Assembly: GCA_038749595.1 (NCBI GenBank)
Contig: JBCDHW010000002.1
Span: 62,001-126,000, forward strand
Length of the DNA stretch: 64,000 nt
Reading direction: 5' to 3'
Source of the DNA: Parvularcula sp038749595
GTDB lineage: Bacteria; Pseudomonadota; Alphaproteobacteria; Caulobacterales; Parvularculaceae
Part shown: positions 41,958 to 53,500 of the stretch, in pieces
Position numbering within the stretch: position 1 is the stretch's first letter
Layout of the letters: each line of letters starts with the position of its first letter
Program-made: the position numbers and the translations under genes
The notes under the pieces: model-generated
The model's input: only the letters and a program-made list of their open reading frames with translations
What the model was told of the DNA's origin: nothing
The model's database searches: none

Positions 41958-44471
41958 GTGCGCGCGCTCCTCAACAGGTCAGCTTTCGCCGCGCTTGCTG
42001 CCTTCAGCCTCAGCGTTAGCCTCGGTCATGCCGACACGCAGGCCGCTGAAGCGGACCCAAAGGATTTCCCTACTCTCCTCGCCGCAGCGAAGACGTCGAT
42101 GGCCGCCAATCCCATCGAAGCGCTCCGAGTTTCCGAACTTGCCGCAGCAACCGATGACGCGGCCAGCGATCCGATGGCGATGGCGCAAGCGCTGTGGCTG
42201 CAGGGCGAGGCGCTGACCCGCCTCAATCGTCCGACAGAAGCGCAGCCGATCGTCGAGTTGGCGATTGAAACGGTCGGGGCAGAGACGTCCAAGCTCGCTG
42301 CCGATCTGCTGGTCGCGCGGGGCCGGATCGAGCGGGTCTTGAGCCAAGAAGGCCGCGCGCTTGCCAGCTTTCAAAGCGCCTACCGGATGTTTGAGGAGCT
42401 GGGCGAAGAACGCAGTCAGGCGATCGCGCTCCAGAGCATCGGTACGCTCTACGACAGTGCGCACCAGTACGAGCGCGTCATCGCCTATAACGAGCAAGCT
42501 TCTGAAGTTTACTCCGACGGGGGCATCCTTGACCTCGTGTCGCTCAACAACCGGGCCAATGCGCTTCGTGAGCTTGGGCGCTATGAGGAGGCTGTGGACA
42601 TGTTGTCCCGTGCACTGACGATGGCCGAGGCCTCGGGCAGTCCGCTTCTTCAAGTTCGCATTCTGACCAATATTGCTGTGCTGGAAATTCGCAACAATCG
42701 TCTCGCCGAAGCGCGCGCTGCGATCGAGCAAGGCTTCGCTCTCTCAGCGGACGAAAGCGCTCAGGGGTGGCGGCCCTTCCTTTGGGGCGCCCAAGCGCAA
42801 TGGGAGGCAGCGCGCGGTGACGTAGAGGCTTCTGCCGAAGCGCTGGATCAGGTTTTTGATGCGCAGGACATCACCGCAACACCTGCTCCGTTTCGCGACT
42901 TCCACGAAACTGCCTACAAAGTCTTTAGGCAGACAGGTCGACAAACGGAGGCCCTCGCGCACTTGGAGGCCTTCAAACGCCTGGATGATCAAGGCCGTGC
43001 CGTCGCGGCGTCTGCCAACCTAGCGCTCCTCAACGCTGAGTTCGAAAACGCCAACAAAGAGTTGGAAATTGAGAGGCTTCGCGCCGAGCAACTGGAGAAA
43101 GACGCGGCGTTATCGGCAGCCCGCGCAAGACAGCGGCGGACCATCACTGCGGCCTTGGTCGTCGCTGGTTTCGGCATTTCAGGGTTCTTCGCGTTCTCCG
43201 CGCGCGCCGCACGGCGGACCGCGGTAGCCGTTCGTACCTTGAACGATGGGCTCGAGGAGAAGAACAGCGCGCTCGCCGAAGCCAATATCGCCCTCGAGGC
43301 GGCGAACAATGCCAAACTCGAATTCCTCGCGGTAACAAGCCACGAAATCAGAACACCGCTCAACGCCGTGATCGGACTATCTGATGTCGTCCTCAGCGAT
43401 GGCGCGCTGAAAACGGCGGACCGTGAACGGTTGGATTTGATCAACAGTGCCGGCAAACACCTCCTGACCATTGTCAGCGACATCTTGGACGTGTCGAAAA
43501 TGGAATCCGGGCAACTGGACGTCTCCAAGAAACCCCTGAATATCGAAAACTGCGTTGCGAGCGTCGCCGAAGTCTGGCGCAAAGCGGCTGAGGACAAGGG
43601 CGTCAGCTTCGACGTCGCAATCCCCGCAAGCACGACAATGCGGCTCACTGACGAACGCCTGATCCGGCAAGTTGTCTCCAACCTTTTGTCGAACGCCGTT
43701 AAGTTCACAACGAGCGGACGGATCGGCATCAAGGTTGAGACGCACACGAACGATCACCTCGCCATTATCGTCGAAGATACAGGCTCAGGCATTGCGCCGG
43801 AGAAACAAGCGGAGATTTTCGAGCCGTTCCGACAGGCGGATGGGAGCGTGCAACGGGCGCATAGCGGCACGGGCCTTGGCCTCGCAATCGTCAAACGCAT
43901 CGCGGAGGCCCTCGGCGGCACCGTCACACTAACAAGCTGGCCCGACAAAGGGTCGCGGTTTTGCGTCGAGATCCCCGCTGATCAAGATACTGACCAAAGT
44001 GCGCCAGCCACTTCAGAGGGGCAAGAACGCGATCGTCAGGGTTCCGATGATGAATGCTTTGACCTCAGCACCCTGCGAATCCTCATCGCCGAGGACAACC
44101 CCACCAACGCGATGGTACTGCAAGCTTATCTGCAGAAAGATGCCGGCAGTCTCACTGTCGTTGAGAACGGCGCCTTGGCCGTTGAAGCCGTTGAAACGGG
44201 CGCATTCGACCTTGTACTGATGGATAAACAAATGCCCATCATGGATGGCGTCACCGCGACGAAGATGATCCGTGCACTTTCCGAACCTCTCGCACGGATC
44301 CCGATTATCGCCGTCACAGCCGACGCGTTTGCGGGCGCCGAAGAAGCGCTCCTCGCCGCGGGCATGGACGCGTATCTGAGCAAACCATTGGACGCAAAAG
44401 AGCTGCGCAAGGTCATCGCCGAAACAATGCATCGCTGCACAGCAACCACGCCGCGAGCGCAAGTCCAGTAG
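41958..44471 (+). CDS. Hybrid histidine kinase with exported TPR sensor
   Basis: An 837-residue hybrid kinase starting with GTG after a GGGGG-type site. Signal peptide to GHADTQA; TPR-like helices at about 35-350 probably in the periplasm; a coiled coil; one membrane helix (RTITAALVVAGFGISGFFAF); then HisKA with His462 in SHEIRTPLN, the ATPase with N box VSNLLSNAVKFT, G1 VEDTGSGIAPE and G2 GTGLGLAIVKR, and a receiver domain with Asp756 in DLVLMDKQMPIMDG. No output regulator is adjacent. It lies between two autotransporters and may respond to envelope state (inference). Confidence 0.93.
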   Translation: MRALLNRSAFAALAAFSLSVSLGHADTQAAEADPKDFPTLLAAAKTSMAANPIEALRVSELAAATDDAASDPMAMAQALWLQGEALTRLNRPTEAQPIVELAIETVGAETSKLAADLLVARGRIERVLSQEGRALASFQSAYRMFEELGEERSQAIALQSIGTLYDSAHQYERVIAYNEQASEVYSDGGILDLVSLNNRANALRELGRYEEAVDMLSRALTMAEASGSPLLQVRILTNIAVLEIRNNRLAEARAAIEQGFALSADESAQGWRPFLWGAQAQWEAARGDVEASAEALDQVFDAQDITATPAPFRDFHETAYKVFRQTGRQTEALAHLEAFKRLDDQGRAVAASANLALLNAEFENANKELEIERLRAEQLEKDAALSAARARQRRTITAALVVAGFGISGFFAFSARAARRTAVAVRTLNDGLEEKNSALAEANIALEAANNAKLEFLAVTSHEIRTPLNAVIGLSDVVLSDGALKTADRERLDLINSAGKHLLTIVSDILDVSKMESGQLDVSKKPLNIENCVASVAEVWRKAAEDKGVSFDVAIPASTTMRLTDERLIRQVVSNLLSNAVKFTTSGRIGIKVETHTNDHLAIIVEDTGSGIAPEKQAEIFEPFRQADGSVQRAHSGTGLGLAIVKRIAEALGGTVTLTSWPDKGSRFCVEIPADQDTDQSAPATSEGQERDRQGSDDECFDLSTLRILIAEDNPTNAMVLQAYLQKDAGSLTVVENGALAVEAVETGAFDLVLMDKQMPIMDGVTATKMIRALSEPLARIPIIAVTADAFAGAEEALLAAGMDAYLSKPLDAKELRKVIAETMHRCTATTPRAQVQ

Positions 44472-44533
44472 ACGGCGCTGTCGGGTGACGCCGTTGCGCT
44501 TGCACGGCTTCACCTCAGAGCGCCTTGCTCCGG

Positions 44534-47500
44534 TTAGAACGGAACCGTTGCATTCACTGTTACCGAACCGGTTTCACGGTTTTCCGATCGGCGCTCGCGG
44601 TAGGCGAACGACATGGACGCATCGCCGCTGGTGATCAGCTGCAAGCCGCCGCCGAACAACGTATGCCCCGTATCGAATGCCGACTCGGCCGCGAAAACGT
44701 CGACCATCTGCGGCGCGCCTTGCAGTCGGGCCTCCACCACGGATTCAGGGTTGCTTAAGAACACGCTGTAGCCAATTTCACCGAACGGACGCAGCTGCAG
44801 TCCATCGCCAAGCTCGAGGTTGGTGCCCAGAGCCAACGATGGCGCCAACCAGCTGTGGAACTCGCTCTTGTCCTCGACCAACAAGTTGAGTTCATCCGCA
44901 CCCGTCTCATCGGTAGCACTACCGTGGTGGTAGCCTACGCCAAGCTCGGCACTGGTGCGCAGCCATCCACGCGGCCCCTCGAACAGGCGTGAGACATCGT
45001 AGGAGAGTGACGCAAAGCGCGTGTCGCGATCAGAAGACGCAACGTAGCTGTCGGTTACATCGATCAGCCGGTCCGTTTCATGTTGGGCAAAGCCAGCCGT
45101 CAACTGCACCGCATGCTGAACGAAAGGACGATTGAAGCCAAGCGAGACACCGAGCTGGAGAGCGTCCGTTTGAGAACGCCAGCGCCCGCCAAAGCCGTTG
45201 GTCCGTACCGACCGCTGGTTGAGGCCGAAACCAACTGTTGTATCACCGTCAATCCCGTAACGCGCGCCGCCGAAAAATGACGGGCCTTCGTGTTTGACCG
45301 GCGGGAACCCGAGGTCGAAATCGCGGTCGGCCTCGGTGTAATCCCACCCGAACCAAACGCAGCGGTCCGAGCTTTGGCGGCGGGTCCATCCGTTTCTCTC
45401 ACCGCACCCAACAAGGCTTTGCGAGAACCTCTGCATACCGATGACCGATTGCGCCTGTTGCTCTGCATAGACCTCAGGCGTCAGTTGCGTCAGAGCGTCG
45501 GCATAGGTCGGCAGATCAGGGATTGTTACCAAACGGGTGATCAAATCAGCAAGGGAGGGATCACTTCCCGCTGTCTGTACACGGTTGATATAGTCACCGA
45601 GACGGATCCTGTTGCCCTCAACGCCGTCGGCAATGAAATCAACATTGTAGACGAGGTTTAGCGCCTGAGGCACCGTTTCGAGCGCATAAGTGATCACGAC
45701 GGACGCATCTGTCTCAAGCGCTGCTCCCGTGTTGGAGAGCATCGTCCCGCTGGTGACCAGCGGAGCGGTGTAGTTTCCTGGCCGGATGACCGGAATGTTG
45801 AGAAGGTCAACGTCGAAGGTGCCGTCAACCACGGCATCCCCCGATGCAAAGACCGCATCAAGAATGCCAGGCGCGGTGCCGAAGTCGAGTTCGGCTTCAA
45901 ACTCGCCGCCCGCAGTTTGTTCGAACGCACCATTCAGAATAGACGGCTGCACCAATCCTGTGCCGCCAATTGTGATCAGGCCCGCATTGAGGAACAGACT
46001 TTGCGGGCCACCAAGATCAAGCGACGCACCAGTGATGAACGTGCCGGTGTTGCTGTTGGTGACATTGTTGATGCCAGAACCCAGCGCGAGGTTCCCGATG
46101 GTAAAGCCGTTATTGAGGAAACCGTCATTGCCCGTCGTTCCGGTGAAGATCGTACCCGCCAAACCGTCTTGGGTCGTGATCATACCGTTGTTCGTGAGCA
46201 GATTATCCGTACCGCCCTCAAATGCAGCGCCGATGCTCGCGAAGATCATTTGGCCCGTCGCGAGAGTGACGTTGATGTCACCGCTGGCGGCCGAACCAAT
46301 GCTCTGCGCCAGGACACCTGTCGTGCCTTGACCGGTCGCGACAACGTTGCCGCCGAGGATCAAATCGATCGCGCCGGAGCCGCCGACGCCGCCAGCGCTT
46401 CCCGCGAATGTCCCGTCAATGAGACCACCACCGCCGCCAAGGCTTTGGGCGACAATACCAAAAGCACCGTCACCCGTGGTAAGAACATCCCCTTGCTGAT
46501 CAAGCGCAATGTTGCCGCCGCTTCCTTGTCCATCAGCAACCAGGGTTAAGGTGACGTCATCGGCGTCGGTGAACAGGACACCGCCGCCGCCGCCGATCGA
46601 CTGGAGAACGACGCCGTGGGCGTTTTCACCTGAGGTGCTGACGGACCCAGCATTGGTCATCGTCAGTGTACCGCCATCACCAGAACCGCCGCCACCGAGG
46701 ATCACGTTGAGGAACGGGATAGTGTTGATCCGGGCCTCGCCGCCGCCGCCGCCGATCGACTGCGCCAACATGCCGATCGCATTCGCTCCAGTGGTGAAGA
46801 TATTCCCTGTAAAGAGGTTTGTGATGGCTTTACCACCCCCTTGGCTCGATCCGCCAAGGGTTACATTCGCATCAGCATCGCCGGCGTTCTCGGCCATAAC
46901 AGAAAGCGATCCGCCGCCGCCGCCAATGCTCTGGAGCATCATCCCGTGGGAGAGATCGCCGTCGGTGGAAACATCTCCCGTATGCTGATGACTGATTACC
47001 CCGGCCATTTCACCAAAGCCGTCATCACCGCCCAGGGTGTAGCTCATCGGACCGATGGGGGCATTCGTTCCATCAACAGAAATCGAAGACTGTCCGCCCC
47101 CGCCGCCAATGGTCTGAAGGATAACCGCGGGCGCATTCGCACCGACGGTCGCAATCATTCCAACATGGGTACTGGTGATGTTTCCGCCCATGTTACCCTG
47201 GCCACCTATGCCGCCAATCGTATGGTCGATGCCGATCAGACCATCCGTTGCCGGATCAAAGGTACCAAGGTTGAGGTCGAGGTCGAGATCACCGCCGCCG
47301 CCGCCAATAGCCTGGAGCCCAAGGCCTGTTGTGCCTTGTCCCATCGCCACAAACATACCGTTTGTGGTCGAATTAACGTTGGCAGCGGACGTATTCTCGT
47401 TGCCCTGGCCGCCACTGAAGATTTCGAAGACGATCCCCGACTCATCATCAGCACCCGCACCAAAGTCAGCAGGTATGAATGGCACACCCGGTAAGCTGGT

Positions 47501-50500
47501 GACGCCTGAGAAATCAAGCGCCAAGGCGCCGCCGCCGCCGTTAATGGCGTCCACTTTGACGGCTTGCGCACCGTCACCCATGACAACGATTTTGCCGTTC
47601 TGATTGACAGTCACTTCGCCCGGGGCGCCGCCACTGCCGCGCTGGACGGTGCCGCCAAGAACCATGGCCAAGGCGTTGCTGAGCACCACCGTCGGATCGA
47701 TGCTAGCGGTAATCGCCATACCGGCGTTCCCGCCACCGCCGCCGATGGATTGCGCGAGGATGCCGTAGGCGTTGGCGCCTTTGGTGGTGATCATGCCGTC
47801 ATTGGTGACCACCACGTCACCGCCATCGCCTCCGCCTCCGCCGCTTCCGCCAATAGCGATGAAGGGCGAGAGACTGTCCGAACCAATGACCACATTGGCC
47901 GTCAGGTTGATCCCGCCATTTCCGCCGCCGCCGCCGATGCTCTGGGCAAAAATGCCGTGGGCGGAGGATCCCATGGTCGAGATTGTACCGGCGTTCAGGG
48001 CCGTCACATCGCCGCCAGTGTTTCCATCACCGCCCGAGCCGCCTAGCGACAGCCCTGCAGAAATACTGTTGCCGGTGCTCGAGCCGCTGAAGTTCGCCGA
48101 AATGACGGACGAGCCATTGCCGCCGCCGCCGCCAATCGACTGCGCGAACATGCCGTAGGCGTTGTCACCCATGGTCATAATTGCGCCGGTATCGACGGGG
48201 TCACCGTTGGCATCGACAAGAGCGGCCGTACCCGGACGGTTGATGACAGACACATCGCCTGCCGCGCCGCCCTCTCCACCATTGCCGCCAATATTCAGCG
48301 AAACACGTTGGCGGGTGGCGAAAGGTGTGGGGATGAGCGCTTGAATGACAAGACCAGCATCGCCCCCGCCGCCGCCCACGCTCTGGGCATAGATGCCTGC
48401 GCTGCTCTCGCCCTGGGTAGCGATAAAGCCCTCGTTGGTGACCATCACGTCGCCCGAGGTCGCACCGGTGCCGCCAAAGCCGCCGATATTGACGTCGAGG
48501 CTTTGATCATCGCCCCCGCCGCTCAGGGTCCCCGTCGCCGCCATGCCCCCGGTTCCACCGCCGCCGCCGATCGACTGGGCTTTGATCCCGTGAGACCGGT
48601 CACCGCCCGTGAGGACAAGCGCCGTGTTCTGAATAGTGACCGCGTCAGAGATGTTCCCAAGGCCGCCAGTTCCGCCGACATTCATGCTGAACGTCATGCT
48701 GCCATTGCCTGGCGGATCACCCAGCTGGGCACCTACCGTAAAGGCAGCACCGCCGTTGCCGCCGCCGCCGCCAATCGACTGGGCCCAAATGCCATTGGCA
48801 TCGTCACCCATGGTCTGAAGGTTCGCGGTGTTTATAAGATCGACCGTACCCGAACGACCGCCCTCGCCGCCCTGACCACCGATCCCGATGCGGCCGGCAT
48901 TTGACTGCGAGATGATCGTGTTCAGGGCCATCCCGCCGTTACCGCCGCCGCCGCCAATCGATTGGGCATAGACTGCGTGCGAGGCGTCGCCTTCGGTCAT
49001 GATCAGACCCGACGTATTGCCTACAACATTGCCGGCTTCGCCGCCTTGGGCTCCAGCCAAGCCGACCGCCATCTGGAAGCTGTTCGCCTGGGCCGAGGCG
49101 CCCATACCGGACGACTGGCTCAGGCCGACGCTGACAGCACCGGAATTGCCGCCGCCGTTACCGATGCTCTGGGCGTGGACGCCAGAGGAGTTGTCCCCGG
49201 CCGTGCTCAAGACACCGTCACTGGAGACAGTGACGTCGCCGCCACTTCCGCCGACACCGCCGGTTCGGCCGATATTGACCGTCAACGCTTGCGAGGTCGC
49301 GAGATTCAAAATGGTACTGGTTGCGGTATTCCCCCCGCCGCCGCCAATCGACTGGGCGACAAGGGCGCTGGATCCGTCGCCGTTGGTGGCGATCATCCCT
49401 TGATGATTGACCAGGACCTCACCGCCGGAACCGCCGTCGCCGGGTTTGCCGCCGAGAGTGAAATTGAGCGCCGTCGCGCCTTTGTTGCGGCCAACACCAA
49501 AGTTAAAGTTGGCGTTACCCCCTCCTCCGCCTACGGATTGAGCGAGGAGACCAATACTCTTGTCGCCGCCAGTGGTGATGTCGCCAAAGTGGTCGACGCG
49601 GGTCTCTCCGCCGTCACCTGTGGCACCGCCATCGCCGCCGATCGCGATGTTTGCGTTAAAGTTCGACGAGTTGCCGGTCAGACCGGAGACCGACGCGATT
49701 GCGTTAATCCCCGCTTGGCCACCGCCGCCGCCAATCGACTGAGCCGTTAGACCAGCGGCGTTGTTTCCCGTGGTTTCAAGGGTGGACGCCATCACGTCAC
49801 CACGCGTGACGTGTACGGATCCTGCGTGGCCACCGCCGCCGCCTGATCCGCCAATGCCGATGGCAAATGGATTGCCTGATGGCGTAATAACGCCCGACAC
49901 ATTGATCCCGCCTTGGCCGCCACCGCCGCCAATCGACTGGGCGAGGATGCCATTAGCTTGGGCGTTTTGGTCCAGGAACTCTGCAGGCAATTCGTCCGGA
50001 ATGTCGGGCGTTGCCACTTCCTGACCCATCACCGAAACGCGACCGTTGCTCCGTAAACTGACAGATCCTGCGTCGGCGCCATCACCGGCGTTACCGCCAA
50101 AGCCAAAGGCTGCGGTATACCCGTCGCTGCGGCTGAAGTTGCCGCTGACGTTCAGGCCCCCTGCCCCGCCGCCGCCGGCTACGGATTGTGCGAGGACACC
50201 GATTGAATCAACGCCAGTGACCGTGACGTTCCCCAATTGCTCTGCATCAACAGCGCCTGAGATATTCCCCGTACCGCCAAAGCCGCCAATACCAAAGGAA
50301 AGCGACGGTGCGTTGCTTTCATCGACACCGATGCCAGCAGACACGTTGATTGCGCCGGTTCCGCCGCCGCCACCAATCGACTGAGCGACAAATCCGCGGG
50401 CTGAACGTCCCTCGGCAACGATGTTTGCGACCACGACAGCATTTACCGCAGCGCCTGAACCGCCATCGCCGCCAAAGCCGCCGACACCGCCCGTGATCGT

Positions 50501-53500
50501 GCCATCCATGGCAATCCCGCCGGCCACATTGAGGGCTCCGTTACCGCCGCCGCCGCCGATCGACTGCGCCGAAACAGCGGCCTTTCCATCTCCGCGTGCA
50601 GCAACGACCGAGGCATCGACGTCAAGACCAACAACGCCCGCATCGCCGCCGCTGCCGCCGAACCCGCCGACGCCCAGCGCAAGCGCGCCGGAGAATGTGC
50701 CGCTTCCCGTTTTGGTCAGGGATACAGCACCGGACACGTTGAGACCGCCCGTACCGCCTGATCCGCCTACGGATTGAGCAATGATACCGTTGGATCCGCC
50801 GACCAATTCACGCCGGTCCGACAAGCCATCATCTGAGACGAACTGCTCGATGACGAAACCGCGAGCGATGACATTACCGTCTACGGATAAATTGACATCG
50901 CCAGCGTTTCCGCCGCCGCCGCCGAACCCGCCCAGTCCAAGCGCCGCGGAGACAGCGTTGCTGCCTGTGGAAACGGCGAAGTTGCCGGCCACATTGATCC
51001 CGCCGCGACCGCCGCCGCCGCCGATCGATTGAGCGACAACGCCGTCCGAGCGTCCTCCCTCGGTCGTGGTTGCACCGGACCGAATCAAAGTCACAGCAGC
51101 TGCATCGCCGCCGTCGCCGCCAAAGCCACCAACGCCAGCCGAAGCTCCGACAGTGCCACTGGTTGAGAACGAGACACCGCCGGTGACGTTCATTCCGCCG
51201 TTGCCGCCCTGGCCACCAAGGCTCTGCGCGAGCACCCCGCCGCTGTTGTCACCACGGGTGTCAACGGCGCCGTTGACGATCCCGTCTACCGTGCTGCCAT
51301 TACCGCCGCCGCCGCCAAAGCCGCCAATGCCAAGCCCAAGAACACCAGAGGCAGATTTCGAAAACGCGATATTGCCGTTGACGTTGAAGCCGCCATTCCC
51401 GCCGCCGCCGCCGAGGCTTTGGAAAATCAGTGCACCCGCATTATCGCCCGCGGTGACGACGTCGCCGTCAAATTCCCCAACCACAGCGCCTGCGTCACCG
51501 CCGGTTCCGGCAAAGCCGCCGACGCCAACGCCTGCGGATCCCGCTGCGCTCTGCGCCAGCGCCAAATTGCCCGTGACATTGAAGCCGCCGTTACCGCCGC
51601 CGCCGCCAAGGCTTTGAACGATCATCCCACTGGAACGGTCTCCCGCGGTGTTCAGTGATCCAGCAAACCGGCCAGTCGCGGTGGAGCCATTACCGCCGCC
51701 GTCACCAAAGCCGCCGATGCCCAGACCCAATGCTCCGGCTGCGGACGATGACAGCGCGACGCCGCCCGTGACGTTAAAACCGCCATTGCCGCCGCCGCCG
51801 CCCAGCGACTGCACGACAAAGCCGCGCGAGTCGTCGCCCATGGTCATGATGTCGCCAGCGATCGTCCCCTCGGCAGCGCCGCTGGATCCGCCGACACCGC
51901 CGAAGCCGCCGACACCGACGCCAAGACTTGCAGCCAGACTTGAGGAGGCCGTGCCGGTGGCCGACACATTGAAAGCGCCGTTGCCGCCGCCGCCGCCAAT
52001 CGACTGGACAACGACCGCATCGCTCATATCGCCGTTGGTCAATGTAGAACCATCAACCGTGAGGACAGAAGACGAGCCGCTGCCTCCATCACCGCCAAAA
52101 CCACCAACCCCGACAGCTAACGCACCAGAAATGCTCGACGAGACGCCAATGCCCGCAGAAACGTTGAAACCGCCATTACCGCCGCCGCCGCCAACCGACT
52201 GAGCGAGAATACCGCCCGACTGGAAACCGTCCGTCTGCGTCATTCCGGTGACATTGGCGTTGACCGTGCCGCCGTTGCTTCCGCCGCCACCCGCGCCGCC
52301 GATGCCGACGGCAAGGGCACCCGCGCCGGAGGACGCCGCAGAAATTCCGGCAGAGACGTTGAAGCCCCCATTACCTCCGCCGCCGCCGACCGATTGGGCA
52401 ACAAACGCGCCAGACTGGTCGCCCCGCGTCCATAATATTCCGTCTACACCCGCAGTGACGTTTCCGCCCGCGCCGCCGGCAGCGCCGCCGCCGCCAAGAC
52501 CGATCGGAACGGCGATCCCCGCTGCCGAGCCCACCGCGAGACCCGCAGAGACGTTGAAGCCGCCATTACCGCCGCCGCCGCCAATCGACTGGGCAACGAA
52601 GCCCTGGGCCTGCTCACCGAACGTGTCGATCCGGCCGTTGAGAAACGCGTCGACCACGGAACCGCGGCCGCCCGCACCGCCTCGCCCACCAATGCCGACG
52701 GGTACGGAGAATCCAGCCTGTCCGACACCGAGCGCGGCGGAGACATTGAAACCGCCGCTACCGCCGCCGCCGCCAATCGACTGGGCAACGACACCATCCG
52801 AGTCCTGACCAAGCGTCAGAATATCGCCCGCATAGTCGACCTCGACCATACCGCCTTGGCCGCCCAACCCTGCTGAGCCGCCGATCCCAACACCAACGGA
52901 CGCAGCAGCGCCCGTCGACGCCGATGCCGCCACGGAGACAGCGAAGCCGCCGTTACCGCCGCCGCCGCCAATCGACTGAGCAACCAATCCCTCGGAAAAG
53001 TCGTACGTTGTCTGGATCGACCCGCCGGAATTGACGTCAACGGTGCCGCCGTCGCCGCCGCCCGCGCCTGTTCCGCCGATCCCAATCGAAGCGGCCACCG
53101 AACCAGCAAAGCCCACGACCGCTGCGATCGAGGTCGCAAAACCGCCATTGCCGCCGCCGCCGCCAATCGACTGCGCCACCAATCCCTGGGAACCCAGGGC
53201 ATCAGGGTTGAAGTTCGGATCTGCCGGATCGAGGCCCGTGGAGATATCGGCAAAGCCATCCACAGAAACGAAGCCGCCGGTCGATTGGCCACCACCCGTG
53301 CCGCCAATGGCGAACGAAGCACCGCCAAAGAGACCGACCGTGACCTGGGTCGAACCACCGCCGCTTCCGCCGCCGCCGCCAATGGACTGGGCAAGAACCC
53401 CCTTCGCGTGGGAGCCCGTGGTGCGGATCTGTGCTGGGGTTGGTGCCAGAATACCGTCGGGAGAGAAATCGTCGAAGTCGACATCAACCCGATCGCCATT